The translations under genes were made by a program, and so were the position numbers. A stretch of 64,000 nucleotides of DNA from CAVSRC01 sp963732845. GTDB taxonomy: Bacteria > Pseudomonadota > Alphaproteobacteria > Rhizobiales > Kaistiaceae. The stretch spans positions 124,001 to 188,000 of the forward strand of contig CAVTBE010000014.1 in NCBI GenBank assembly GCA_963732845.1. Reading direction: 5' to 3'. Positions 34,312-43,424 of this stretch are shown here, one piece after another. The notes under the pieces are model-generated. The model was not told the DNA's origin and made no database searches. It was given only the letters and a program-made list of their open reading frames with translations. Each line of letters opens with the position of its first letter. Position 1 is the stretch's first letter.

Positions 34312-35283
34312 ATGAACGATCTGCCGCTCATCCCGATCCGGATCGGCTTCGCTCTCGTTCCCGGTTTCAGCCTCATCACCCTTGCCAGCGGAATCGAACC
34401 CCTGCGCATGACCAATGAGCGCTCGGGCCGCACCATTTTCGAATATCGGACGCTCGGGGTGATGGGAGTTGCGGTCAAGGCCAACGACGGCATGCAGGTG
34501 ACGGCCAGCGGCGTCATCGGCGGGCTCGATTGGGACATCGTGTTCCTGGTTGCGAGCCTCGACGCCGTCGACTTCGCCGATGCCGGTCTTGCCAAGTGGC
34601 TGCGGCGCCTTGTGCGAGCCGGCGTTATGCTTGCGCCCGTCGGGGCCGGCACAGTGATTGCGGCGCGGCTCGGTCTCCTCGACGGCCACGAATGCGTCAC
34701 ACACTGGCGTCTCTACAACGAGTTCCTGGAGAAGTTTCCCGCCGTGCGGCTCGGCCGCGGGGTCTATTCGATCGACCGGCAGCTAGCGACCGGCGCCGGG
34801 GGCGCCGCAACCATGGACCTGGCATTGCGGCTCGTTGCCGATTTCGCCGAGCCGAAGGTTGCTGCGGAAGTCGCCGAAATCGTCCAGGTTTCCAAAATCC
34901 GCCTGGGAACGGAAACCCAGCGCATGTCTGTGCGTTGGCGCTATGGAATCTCGGACGACCGGGTCGCGCGTTGTGTCGAGGCGATGGAAGCCAATATCGA
35001 GGAGCCGCTCTCACTCGACCAGCTGGCGAGCCTCGCCGGCATTTCGGTTCGCCAGATGGAGCGGCTGTTCCAGCAGACGTTGCGCTGCAGCCCCAAAGTG
35101 TTCTCCCTGCAGATCAGGCTGCAGCGTGCGCATCAATTGCTCGTTGAAACCTCGGAACCGATCGCTCGCATCGCGCTGAAAACAGGGTTTTACGACGCAG
35201 CTCACCTCTCCGCCCGGTTCAAGGCGTTCTATGGCAGCCGGCCACTGTCTGTGCGCCGAAGCCTCGACAACCCGCTCGATTGA
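34312..35283 (+). CDS. GlxA-type transcriptional regulator (DJ-1/PfpI domain + AraC HTH)
   Basis: A 323-residue regulator. Residues ~10-190 form a DJ-1/PfpI-like sensor domain (IRIGFALVPGFSLITLASGI, WDIVFLVASLD, LLDGHECVTHWRLYNEF). Residues ~220-320 form a double AraC helix-turn-helix (LSLDQLASLAGISVRQMERL, SPKVFSLQIRLQRAHQLLVE, ALKTGFYDAAHLSARFKAFY). The usual nucleophile-elbow Cys is absent: the site reads APVGAGT where many homologues have a Cys. This argues for a non-enzymatic ligand sensor. It is transcribed away from the sugar ABC-oxidoreductase operon and probably controls it. Confidence 0.9.
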   Translation: MNDLPLIPIRIGFALVPGFSLITLASGIEPLRMTNERSGRTIFEYRTLGVMGVAVKANDGMQVTASGVIGGLDWDIVFLVASLDAVDFADAGLAKWLRRLVRAGVMLAPVGAGTVIAARLGLLDGHECVTHWRLYNEFLEKFPAVRLGRGVYSIDRQLATGAGGAATMDLALRLVADFAEPKVAAEVAEIVQVSKIRLGTETQRMSVRWRYGISDDRVARCVEAMEANIEEPLSLDQLASLAGISVRQMERLFQQTLRCSPKVFSLQIRLQRAHQLLVETSEPIARIALKTGFYDAAHLSARFKAFYGSRPLSVRRSLDNPLD

Positions 35284-35384
35284 GGATGTTGCCCGACGTC
35301 AGCAAGGCGGTGCCCGTACTGATCCTTTCCGTCGTCCCGGACCTTCTGCGGACCACGAACCCCGGTCGCCCAAGATCTTGAAAC

Positions 35385-36317
35385 TCACGCCCCTTCCTGC
35401 TCTCGACCGATGAGGGACACCTCGAACGGTGTTGTCTGGTAGATCTCATTGATCCAGTTCCCGAACAGCAAGTGAGCGTGGCTGCGCCACCGGTTTTCCG
35501 GCTTTCGCGCCGGATCGTTCTGCGGGAAGTAGTTGGCCGGAATTTGAATGCCGTTTTCGGCGGCAATGTCGCGGAAATACTCGTCCGCCAAAGAGGTCGT
35601 GTCGTACTCGATGTGATTGAGCATATGCAGTGACCGACGGCGCGGGTCATCGAGCAGGCACGGGCCGGTTTCCGCACTCTGCGCCAAAATGGTTATTCCG
35701 CTGGCGGGCGGGATGTCTTCGGCGCGAATTTCCGTCCAGCGCGACACCGGAATCAGGAAATCGTCGGAAAAGCCTCGCAAATAGGGCGATTCCGGCACGA
35801 GAGTCCGATGCCTGAAGACACCAAACGCTTTCGCCGGGAGTTCGTATTTCGGCACCCCGTAAAAATGATGGACTGCCGCTTGGGCAGCCCAGCAAATGTT
35901 GAAGCATCGGTGGACGTGCGTCTGCGTCCAGTCAAACACCCGACGCAGCTCGTCCCAATAGGTCACGTCCTCGAAGCGCAAACGTTCCACGGGCGCGCCT
36001 GTGATGACGAAACCATCGAACCGTTCGCCGCGCACGTCATTCCACGGGAGATAGAACGACGACATATGCTCGGCTGGCGTGTTGCGAGGCACGTGGTCCG
36101 TGATGCGGACAAGCGTCAGTTCCACCTGCAGAGGCGTGGCACCGAGCAGTCTCGCGGTCTGGATTTCCGTAGCGATCTTGTTGGGCATCAGGTTGAGCAG
36201 CCCTATGCGCAGCGGCCGGATATCCTGGCGCATTGCGTCGGCCTCACGCATGACCATCACACCTTCTGCTTCAAGCGTGGGTCGGCCAGGCAGATCGTCG
36301 GGAATCTTGATCGGCAT
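35385..36317 (-). CDS. metA: Homoserine O-acetyltransferase, MetA type
   Basis: First committed step of methionine synthesis, activating L-homoserine. The 310-residue MetA fold has MPIKIPDDLPGRPTLEAEGV at the start, LLNLMPNKIATEIQTARLLG, the catalytic Cys in FNICWAAQAAVHHFYG and the His/Glu in LHMLNHIEYD. At the position that sets acyl specificity, Glu is found (VITGAPVERLRFE). In characterised MetA proteins Glu there goes with acetyl-CoA and Gly with succinyl-CoA, so acetyltransferase is predicted. It is preceded by a candidate SAM-responsive RNA. It is convergent with the GlxA-type regulator, 101 bp between stops. Confidence 0.94.
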   Translation of the reverse strand: MPIKIPDDLPGRPTLEAEGVMVMREADAMRQDIRPLRIGLLNLMPNKIATEIQTARLLGATPLQVELTLVRITDHVPRNTPAEHMSSFYLPWNDVRGERFDGFVITGAPVERLRFEDVTYWDELRRVFDWTQTHVHRCFNICWAAQAAVHHFYGVPKYELPAKAFGVFRHRTLVPESPYLRGFSDDFLIPVSRWTEIRAEDIPPASGITILAQSAETGPCLLDDPRRRSLHMLNHIEYDTTSLADEYFRDIAAENGIQIPANYFPQNDPARKPENRWRSHAHLLFGNWINEIYQTTPFEVSLIGREQEGA

Positions 36318-36383
36318 CGTCGCGTCAATCCTTCAATGGCGGGACAGACGCGCGTGGCTTGATCCGATAGTTGCCGGTTCGGC

Positions 36384-36460
36384 CACATCCCCCCAAACGG
36401 GAGTACCACCTTGCCCGGATAAGCAGGTTGGCGTTGGGCGTCGTCCCAACTCTTGATGCA
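36384..36460 (-). promoter_or_regulatory. Candidate SAM riboswitch of the SAM-I/IV clan
   Basis: Minus-strand RNA 67 bases before metA folds as a multi-stem junction. P1 is TGCATC with GATGTG. P2 is GTTGGG-ACGAC-GCCCAAC type hairpin. A core GCCAACCTGC pairs across a loop with GCAAGGTGGTA as P3 (one bulge), and P4 is CTCCC-GTTT-GGGGGG. Strand order and the GCNAACC…AAGGTG.TA..TCC core match the SAM-I/SAM-IV clan. Location before a methionine gene fits. It is distinct from the SAM-II elements better known in this bacterial group. Confidence 0.6.
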
Positions 36461-36603
36461 GGGCCACCTATATCAACGCTCGAAATGCGTAGCAATAACC
36501 GGCGACCTGTCGCGACAGGCGGCGACCAGTCTTCAATGGTGACGATGCCGCCACCGTCAGGGGCTTCACCCAGGCTCCCGACTTTGGCCTTCAGCGGGCC
36601 GTC

Positions 36604-38565
36604 CTACCAGCCGCCACCGCCGCCGCCGCCACCGCCGCCACCCGAGCCACCACCGCCGCCGGAGAAACCGGATGAGGAGGACGACGGCGCCGGGATGGAG
36701 CTCGCGAAGGAGCTTTCGGCCGACGACACGGCTGACGAAATGGAGTGCGCGAAGCTGGCGCCGCTCCAGCCGGAGCCGCCGTGCCAGGCCGGGTTGTAGG
36801 CGGTCGCCACGTCCTGCCCCGGATTGGCGCGGACGAATGCGGCAGCAAACGCCTCCGACCAGGGTTTCTCGGCATTGAGCGCCACTGCATAGGGCAGGAT
36901 CCGCTCGAACTGGGTGGCGCTCAGGTCCGGGGCGCCGGCGAGATTGAGCCGGTTGCTCTCGGCGGTGCGGATGTAGAGCTCGAGCCCCTCGATCTGGTCC
37001 ATGATCGCTCGGCCGGCCGCCGTCGGCGCGCGCAGCAGATAGTAGAACAGGCCGTTCATCACCGCGAAGCCGCCGATCAGGGCCAGTGGGAATCCGTTGT
37101 TGGTGAGGACGTCGAGGATGGTCCAGCCGAAGCCGGTCGGCAACGAACGGACCGCCGCGCCGAACACCGACGCGAAGTTGACGGCGACTAAGGCGATGAC
37201 CGCGATGGCAAAGCCGGCGCTGAAGATCGACCTGACGCTGCGGGTGGTGGTGAGTGCGCGCACGATCGGGATGATGAACGCGCCGAGCCACACGCCGACG
37301 AAGATCGTGCCGAACAGCAGCCCGATTGCGGTGTCTCCCAACCCGCCCCAGAAGAGCACGGCGGCGATCGCCATCACTGTCAGCGCCACGCCGACGATGA
37401 AATAGCCAAGGTTGCGCCGGAAGAAGCGGTTGCGGCTCTCGTTTTCGACGCTCGACTTGAAGGCGGAGAACTCGGTCTGCAGGCTCTTGCCGCTGGCCTT
37501 GTTGATGGTCACCTCGCCGCCCCTGTCTTCCACCCATTTGAGCAGCGAGTTCTCGCCCGGGGGCAGTTTCTCCTGCGACCGCGCCAGCTTGGTTCTGGTG
37601 AGAACGATGTCCCCGCTGGAATCGCTGAAGACGAGCAGGCCCCTGACCGCGAGCGACAGGGCGGCCGCGGTGAACTTGCGCCAGCCGTCCTTCCAGCCGT
37701 AGTCGCGGATATAGCCGGCCAGCGTCGGCGAAACGCCCGGCGGTGCGTGGAACAACGGGATGATCGTGCCCTTCGGCGGGTCGCGGCCGACCGCGTTCCA
37801 GGCAAGCAGGTAGAAGATCAGCACACCGACGAGGCCGACGACACCCAAGACCACGTGCCGGTTGTCGAGAAACCAGTAGGTGAGCGCCTGCGTGCCGCTC
37901 GGTGGAAGAACGAGGCCCTTGGGTATCTCCAGCACGACCGACAGCCCTTCGCCCGAACCGAGCGTTTGGGTCGTCGCCACCTGGAGCTGGTTATCGGAGG
38001 TGACGCCGCCGTCGTAGGCTTTGCCACGCTCGCCGTAGCGGCCGGTATAAGCCGTCCAGCGCGTCGGAGGCTGTTGGTCGGGCAGTGTGAACAGCGCCGT
38101 CGTCTTGAGATTCGGAAACTCCCAGTCGTTCCCGGTCACGTTCCAGAACAGTTCTGTGTGATCCGGAAAGAAGCGGATCTGGCGGCCGGTCTCGTAGTGG
38201 ATACGGTAGGTGTAGATGGCGGGATCGAGCACGACGTTTCCGTCGCCGATGTAGATGCGAATGCCGTCCTGGTTGCTCGCCTTGTGCCAGGGTTCCGGCT
38301 TGCCGTCGCGGGTGATCCCGCGAATGGTGAAGCTGACGCGGTGGCTGTGGCCGTCGGCGTCGGTGAAGGTCAGCGGGAAGTCGCGGTAAATCCCGTGGCA
38401 AATCTTGTTGCCTTCGGCAGCAACCGTGATCGTCTCGATCACGTCGAGGACGCCGTCCGGCCGCACCGTCACCGCCGACGAGAAGCTGTCGATGGATTCC
38501 TCTGCGAGCGCCGGGGCCGAGAAAAGGCCGACGAGCAGAGCAACCGCGAGCGCCAGCCGCCTCAT
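36604..38565 (-). CDS. DUF2207 membrane protein with Gly-rich C-terminus
   Basis: A 653-residue protein of unknown function. A signal peptide (cleavage near APALAEESI) precedes an extracytoplasmic DUF2207 domain (VIETITVAAEGN, GIYRDFPL, residues ~25-230). Next come a membrane helix near 245, a cytoplasmic region, four or so helices between 390 and 520, and a low-complexity Ser/Gly tail ending in about twenty near-continuous glycines and a final Trp. It is translationally coupled to lemA (ATGA overlap); LemA-DUF2207 pairs are common. A role in envelope or membrane quality control is often suggested but unproven. Confidence 0.88.
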   Translation of the reverse strand: MRRLALAVALLVGLFSAPALAEESIDSFSSAVTVRPDGVLDVIETITVAAEGNKICHGIYRDFPLTFTDADGHSHRVSFTIRGITRDGKPEPWHKASNQDGIRIYIGDGNVVLDPAIYTYRIHYETGRQIRFFPDHTELFWNVTGNDWEFPNLKTTALFTLPDQQPPTRWTAYTGRYGERGKAYDGGVTSDNQLQVATTQTLGSGEGLSVVLEIPKGLVLPPSGTQALTYWFLDNRHVVLGVVGLVGVLIFYLLAWNAVGRDPPKGTIIPLFHAPPGVSPTLAGYIRDYGWKDGWRKFTAAALSLAVRGLLVFSDSSGDIVLTRTKLARSQEKLPPGENSLLKWVEDRGGEVTINKASGKSLQTEFSAFKSSVENESRNRFFRRNLGYFIVGVALTVMAIAAVLFWGGLGDTAIGLLFGTIFVGVWLGAFIIPIVRALTTTRSVRSIFSAGFAIAVIALVAVNFASVFGAAVRSLPTGFGWTILDVLTNNGFPLALIGGFAVMNGLFYYLLRAPTAAGRAIMDQIEGLELYIRTAESNRLNLAGAPDLSATQFERILPYAVALNAEKPWSEAFAAAFVRANPGQDVATAYNPAWHGGSGWSGASFAHSISSAVSSAESSFASSIPAPSSSSSGFSGGGGGSGGGGGGGGGGGW

Positions 38566-39131
38566 GAGGTCGCTCCCTTGAAGGCGACCTCGGGCACCGC
38601 CCGGTCGGCATCGTCGATCTCGAAGAATTCCCGCTGATGAAAGCCGGACGTGCTGGCGACGAGGTTGCTCGGGAACGACTGGACCAGCACATTCAGATTG
38701 CGCGCGGCGCCATTGTAGTAGCGGCGCGCCATCTGGATCTCGTCCTCGATGGCCGCCAATTGCTTCTGCAGGTCGAGGAAGTTGTCGCTCGCCTTGAGGT
38801 CCGGATAAGCCTCGGCGAGCGCCATGAGCTTGCCGATCGCGGCGGTGAGCTGACCCTCGGCTGCGGCGCGGGCGGCGACATCGCCTTCCGGCACCCGGCC
38901 CGCCGCGGCCCTCAGCTCCGTTGCCTGTTCGAGCACCGTGCGCTCGTGGGCGGCATAGCCCTTCACGGTGCTGACCAGATTGGGCACGAGATCGGCGCGG
39001 CGCTTCAGCTGCACGTCGATGCCGCTCCAGCCCTCCGCCGCCATCTGTCGCGACTTGACGAGCTGGTTGAACAGGATGACGCCGTAAACAACGACCGCCG
39101 CGACGACGGCAAGCACGATCCAGGTTGTCAT
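38562..39131 (-). CDS. lemA: LemA family protein
   Basis: A 189-residue protein with one N-terminal membrane helix (WIVLAVVAAVVVYGVILF) and a LemA helical-bundle domain: LVKSRQMAAEGWSGIDVQLK, RRADLVPNLVSTVKGYAAHE, QLAAIEDEIQMARRYYNGAA and NVLVQSFPSNLVA, all family hallmarks. ATG 39131 gives the standard N-terminus. Its stop overlaps the start of the DUF2207 gene, so both products are made together. Confidence 0.95.
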   Translation of the reverse strand: MTTWIVLAVVAAVVVYGVILFNQLVKSRQMAAEGWSGIDVQLKRRADLVPNLVSTVKGYAAHERTVLEQATELRAAAGRVPEGDVAARAAAEGQLTAAIGKLMALAEAYPDLKASDNFLDLQKQLAAIEDEIQMARRYYNGAARNLNVLVQSFPSNLVASTSGFHQREFFEIDDADRAVPEVAFKGATS

Positions 39132-39259
39132 CGCCCGTTTCCCCAGATGCGCCGAACGGCCGGGGTCGGCCGGCCGGCGAAGCGCGGGATGATAACGGAT
39201 TCGGCCGCGGGCTTCGACAGCCGGAAGTGCGGGTAGCCTGAGGCGCCTCGGTCGCCCCC

Positions 39260-40432
39260 TCAGCGGATCGCCGAACCCGCGGCGGCCGGCGCCAGGTGGG
39301 CGAGCCCGGGCCCCGTCTGGATGCCGTCCAGGTGGTACAGCACGGCGGTCAGGATCGCGGCGGCGAACATGGTCAGGGCGAAGGCGCTGAAGCCGATCGC
39401 CAGCGTGCGGTTCTTCTGGCGGGCGCCGGCCACCAGCGCCGCACCGGTGGTCGGATAGTCCACGGCGGCGCCGGAGCTGACCAGCTTCTCGCGCACCGCA
39501 TCCATGCGGGTCTCGTGGCGCCCCCAGAAGTTCACCACGACGATGATCGCCACCAGGCACATCATGCTGCCCGGCACCCAGATGATGAAGCCGCCGATGC
39601 TCTCGTCGATCAGCGGCGGCATGTGGAACAGCCGCCCGGCGACGTCGTAGGCCGGATAGAGCAGCGTCGTCTTTAGCGTCGTATAGGCGCCGAGCGCGAT
39701 GTTGGAGAGGGTCACCAGCCACAGCATCATCAGCCGGGTGCCGTAGGATGTGCTCACCGGTGCGGGGCGGACGTCGAAGATGCGCCAGAAGAAGATGAGC
39801 CCGGCCGCCAGCATGGTGATGTGCATGGTGTAGTGGATGGCATCGTTGAGGATCGCCGCGTTGTGGAAGCGCGGCAGTTCCCAGACATAGAGCGCGGCGA
39901 TGAAGAGTGCCGTGACGACCGCCGGATTGACCAGCGGCGCGAAGATGCCACGGAGCACGCGGCCGCCGAGGAGCGGCCGCAAGGCGGCGCGCCTGACGGT
40001 CGATGGCAAGCCCGCGATCAGCGTTGCCTGTGGGGCCGCGAGCATAATCAGCATCGGGCCGATCATGCGCAGCAGCAGATGCTGGATCTGGTGCACCCAG
40101 AAGAGGTGATCGGCGAGCCCGTCGATGGGCGATTCCAGCGACAGGAAGACCGCGGCGACACCGCCCAGGAAGGCGGCGTGACGCCAGGCCCGCATGCCGG
40201 TTGCCGCGCCACGCCGCACCATGCCGGCGACGTAGACTGCAACGACCAGCACCGTGGGAATGACGAGATCGGGGGTCAACGCCCAGACGTTCCACGCTTC
40301 GTCGGCGCCTTGGCCGGCACCATGGGCCAGGGCCAGGGCGGGCACTGCGAGGAGGAAATGGATGGTTCCGGCGGCCAGAATACCGGCACGAACGGCCGGC
40401 GAAAGCCGCACTCGGGGCGCGCGATCGGTCAA
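39260..40432 (-). CDS. CtaG-like cytochrome c oxidase assembly membrane protein (Caa3_CtaG)
   Basis: A 390-residue polytopic membrane protein of the caa3-type CtaG family, implicated in copper/haem-copper oxidase assembly. Hallmarks are SLESPIDGLADHLFWVHQIQ, HLLLRMIGPMLIMLAAPQ, the HNAAILNDAIHYTMHITMLA His-rich helix and LIFFWRIFD. TTG 40432 is chosen because GGAAGGAAG lies 5 bases upstream and the hydrophobic N-terminus starts soon after; the open frame to 40555 gives a Cys/His-rich leader unlike the family. No oxidase subunit genes are nearby, so its partner lies elsewhere. Confidence 0.82.
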   Translation of the reverse strand: MTDRAPRVRLSPAVRAGILAAGTIHFLLAVPALALAHGAGQGADEAWNVWALTPDLVIPTVLVVAVYVAGMVRRGAATGMRAWRHAAFLGGVAAVFLSLESPIDGLADHLFWVHQIQHLLLRMIGPMLIMLAAPQATLIAGLPSTVRRAALRPLLGGRVLRGIFAPLVNPAVVTALFIAALYVWELPRFHNAAILNDAIHYTMHITMLAAGLIFFWRIFDVRPAPVSTSYGTRLMMLWLVTLSNIALGAYTTLKTTLLYPAYDVAGRLFHMPPLIDESIGGFIIWVPGSMMCLVAIIVVVNFWGRHETRMDAVREKLVSSGAAVDYPTTGAALVAGARQKNRTLAIGFSAFALTMFAAAILTAVLYHLDGIQTGPGLAHLAPAAAGSAIR

Positions 40433-40672
40433 ATCGCTTCCTTCCGCGTTTGCTTGTAGTCCGGCGCCCTGCCCCCATGCACACTGGAACGCCTTGTGAT
40501 TCAAGGCTGCAAGGTGCGCCCTGTGGACGCACGGCCCGTCCCGGCGCCGCGGCAACGGCCACCGAGGTTTAACCTTAACCCATGATAATTCTAATCAAAT
40601 CGCTCCAGGCGCCCTCCCCGTCCATATGATTGCCCTAGGTCTCCGGCAATCCCGACCGGAGAAGGAGCGGCA

Positions 40673-41707
40673 ATGAACACGGCCATGGACCACGGGCGCG
40701 TCGCCTGGGTGGACTACGCCAAGGGTTTCTGCATCATCATGGTGGTGATGATGCACTCGACGCTCGGCGTCGAGAAGGCCGCCGACGCGACTGGCTGGAT
40801 GAATTACGTGGTGGCCTTCGCCAAGCCGTTCCGCATGCCCGATTTCTTCATGATCGCCGGATTGTTCCTGGCGCGCGTCATCGACCGCGACTGGCGCACC
40901 TATCTCGACAAGAAGGTCTTCCACTTCGGCTACTTCTACGTTCTGTGGCTGACGATCCAGTTTGCCTTCAAGATGCCGGAACTCGCCAACGGTGGCGGCG
41001 CGGCCGAGGTGCTGCGCGCCTATCTCGTCGCCTTCCTCGATCCGTTCGGCACGATCTGGTTCATCTACCTGCTGCCGATCTTCTTCATCGTCGTGAAGGC
41101 GACCAAGAACATCGTGCCGTGGTGGCTGATCTGGCTCGCCGGCGCCGGCCTGCAGATGTCCAACCTGAACACGGGCTGGACGATCCCCGACGAGTTCGCC
41201 CTGCGCTTCGTCTATTTCTATTCGGGCTACATCTTCGCCCCGGCGATCTTCCGCTATGCCGCGGCGGTGCTGCGCCACGGCTGGGCCGCCTTCGCCTATC
41301 TCGGCGTCTGGGGCGTGATCGAAGCCTATGCCGTCTTCAACGGCTATTCCGAGCTGCCGGGCATCGGGCTGGCGCTGGGCTTCGTCGGCGCGATCGCCGT
41401 CATCACGCTGTCGACCATCCTGTCGAAGAGCGACTGGATGGCGCCGGTGCGCTATTGCGGGCGCAACTCGATCGTCATCTACCTCGCCTTCTTCCTGCCG
41501 ATGGCGGTGACCCGCGTCGCCCTGCTCGACACCGGCATCATCGGCGATCTCGGCACCGTCTCGGTGCTCGTGACGGCCTCGGGCGTGCTCTTTCCGCTGG
41601 TTCTGTTCTGGCTGGTCGGCAACACGCCGTTCGGCTTCCTGTTCAAGCGGCCGCACTGGGCGCACCTGCGGATCGCACCGCGACCGGCGATGGTTCCGGC
41701 GGAATAA
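40673..41707 (+). CDS. Acyltransferase family 3 membrane protein
   Basis: A 344-residue protein with about ten membrane helices of the acyltransferase-3/OpgC-like family, which acylates envelope polysaccharides or lipids. The N-terminal signature is VAWVDYAKGFCIIMVVMMHS with the catalytic-type His near residue 32. Then come RMPDFFMIAGLFLARVI and TIWFIYLLPIFFIVV, and RYCGRNSIVIYLAFFLPMAV in the C-terminal third. ATG 40673 is preceded by GGAGAAGGAG. It stands alone; the acceptor is unknown. Confidence 0.88.
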   Translation: MNTAMDHGRVAWVDYAKGFCIIMVVMMHSTLGVEKAADATGWMNYVVAFAKPFRMPDFFMIAGLFLARVIDRDWRTYLDKKVFHFGYFYVLWLTIQFAFKMPELANGGGAAEVLRAYLVAFLDPFGTIWFIYLLPIFFIVVKATKNIVPWWLIWLAGAGLQMSNLNTGWTIPDEFALRFVYFYSGYIFAPAIFRYAAAVLRHGWAAFAYLGVWGVIEAYAVFNGYSELPGIGLALGFVGAIAVITLSTILSKSDWMAPVRYCGRNSIVIYLAFFLPMAVTRVALLDTGIIGDLGTVSVLVTASGVLFPLVLFWLVGNTPFGFLFKRPHWAHLRIAPRPAMVPAE

Positions 41708-41769
41708 TCCGTTAGCAACAATTCCGTTTGCCGGTTGCGCGCCGCTCAGGCGCGTATCACCTTTGCCGC

Positions 41770-43239
41770 ATGGCCAGATTCACTGACCAGGGTCCGACGC
41801 TCGTCTGGTTTCGCGACGATCTGAGGCTTTCCGACAATCCGGCCCTTGCCGCCGCCTGCAGACGCGGTGCGCCGGTCGTCCTGCTCTACGTCCAGGACCA
41901 GCAAAGTCCGGAAATCCGCCCGCCCGGCGGCGCGGCGCGCTGGTGGCTGCACCAGTCGCTGGCCAGCCTCGGCAAACGCCTCGGCGCCCTCGGCCAGATG
42001 CTCATCCTGCGCAGCGGCCCGGCGGAAACGGTCGTGCCGGAAGTCGCCGCCGCGACCGGCGCCGCCGCCGTCTACTGGAACCGGCGATATGGCGCCGCCG
42101 CCGCGCTCGACGAGCGGGTCGCCGCGGCACTGCCGCGCACCGGCATCGTCGGCGCGACATTCGAGGCCAACCTCCTGTTCGCGCCCGAGGCCATCCGCAC
42201 TGCATCCGGTGGCGGGTTCCAGGTCTATGCCGCCTTCCGGCGCGCGCTCGAACAGGCCGGAGATCCGCGGCGTCCGTTGCCCGCACCCGAGACGATCCCG
42301 CCCGGCGTTCCGGTCAGGAACGACGGCCTCGCTTCCCTCGGTCTGTTGCCGCAGGAGCACGACTGGACGTCCGGCATGAGCGATGCGTGGCAACCGGGCG
42401 AGCCGGCGGCCGAAGACGCGCTTGCCGCCTTCGTCGCGCGCCTCGAAGGCTACGCCGCGGACCGCGATCGGCCGGCGGCGGACGCCACCTCGCGCCTGTC
42501 GCCGCATCTCAGTTTCGGCGAGATCAGCTCGCGGCAGGTCTGGCACGTCATCGCCGGCGCGCCGGCCAGTGCCGCGCGGACCAAATTCCTGTCGGAGCTC
42601 GCCTGGCGGGAATTCGCCTGGCACCTCTTCGACGACCACCCGGACCTTGCGGTCGCGAACCTCAAGCCTGCCTTCGACAATTTCCCTTGGGCCGAGTCCT
42701 ACGCCGACGACATCTGGGCGTGGCGGCGCGGGCGCACCGGCTATCCGATGGTCGATGCCGGCATGCGCCAGCTGTGGGCAACCGGCTGGATGCACAACCG
42801 GGGGCGCATGATCGCTGCCTCGTTCCTGGTCAAGCACCTGCTTGCCGACTGGCGGATCGGCGAGGAATGGTTCTGGGACACGCTGGTCGATGCCGATCCG
42901 GCGAACAATGCGGTGAACTGGCAGTGGGTGGCCGGCTCCGGCCCCGATGCGCAGCCCTTCTTCCGCATCTTCAATCCGGTGCTTCAGGGCGAGAAATTCG
43001 ATCCCGACGGTGCCCATGTGCGCCGCTGGCTGCCGGAACTCGCCCGCCTGCCCGACCGCTTCATCCACAAGCCGTGGACCGCGCCGGAGGATGTGCGGGC
43101 GGCAGCCGGTGTGCGCCTCGGCGACACCTATCCCTGGCCGATCGTCGATCACGCGCAAGCCCGCCAGCGGGCGCTCGAAGCATTCGCGACGCTGAAGCAA
43201 AGGCAGGCGCACCGCGCCGGCGAACGAAAACTCGCGTAG
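41770..43239 (+). CDS. phr: Deoxyribodipyrimidine photolyase (CPD photolyase)
   Basis: Light-driven repair of UV pyrimidine dimers. The 489-residue protein has the N-terminal photolyase alpha/beta domain (LVWFRDDLRLSDNPALAAAC) and the FAD-binding domain with SRLSPHLSFGEISSRQVW, WREFAWHLF, GYPMVDAGMRQLWATGWMHN, RGRMIAASFLVKHLLADWR and NNAVNWQWVAGSGPDAQPFF. The Trp-rich GWMHNRGRM motif and NWQW order are those of class I photolyases. ATG 41770 is the conventional start; the upstream in-frame extension to 41728 is not conserved-looking. Confidence 0.94.
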   Translation: MARFTDQGPTLVWFRDDLRLSDNPALAAACRRGAPVVLLYVQDQQSPEIRPPGGAARWWLHQSLASLGKRLGALGQMLILRSGPAETVVPEVAAATGAAAVYWNRRYGAAAALDERVAAALPRTGIVGATFEANLLFAPEAIRTASGGGFQVYAAFRRALEQAGDPRRPLPAPETIPPGVPVRNDGLASLGLLPQEHDWTSGMSDAWQPGEPAAEDALAAFVARLEGYAADRDRPAADATSRLSPHLSFGEISSRQVWHVIAGAPASAARTKFLSELAWREFAWHLFDDHPDLAVANLKPAFDNFPWAESYADDIWAWRRGRTGYPMVDAGMRQLWATGWMHNRGRMIAASFLVKHLLADWRIGEEWFWDTLVDADPANNAVNWQWVAGSGPDAQPFFRIFNPVLQGEKFDPDGAHVRRWLPELARLPDRFIHKPWTAPEDVRAAAGVRLGDTYPWPIVDHAQARQRALEAFATLKQRQAHRAGERKLA

Positions 43240-43424
43240 CGGAGCGGGTGCGAGCCGAGTGTCCAGGCCGTTCCGCAACGACAGCGAACGAATTTCGCGC
43301 CCATCGCCGCAGCGCGAGACGAACGTTTCCTTGAGGCCGCCTACGGCGCGCCGGCCGTCCTTGAAGCAGCGCCGCCCGGAGAATAGTTTGCCGGCCAACG
43401 CTCCCTGAACAGCACCCGAATCCT

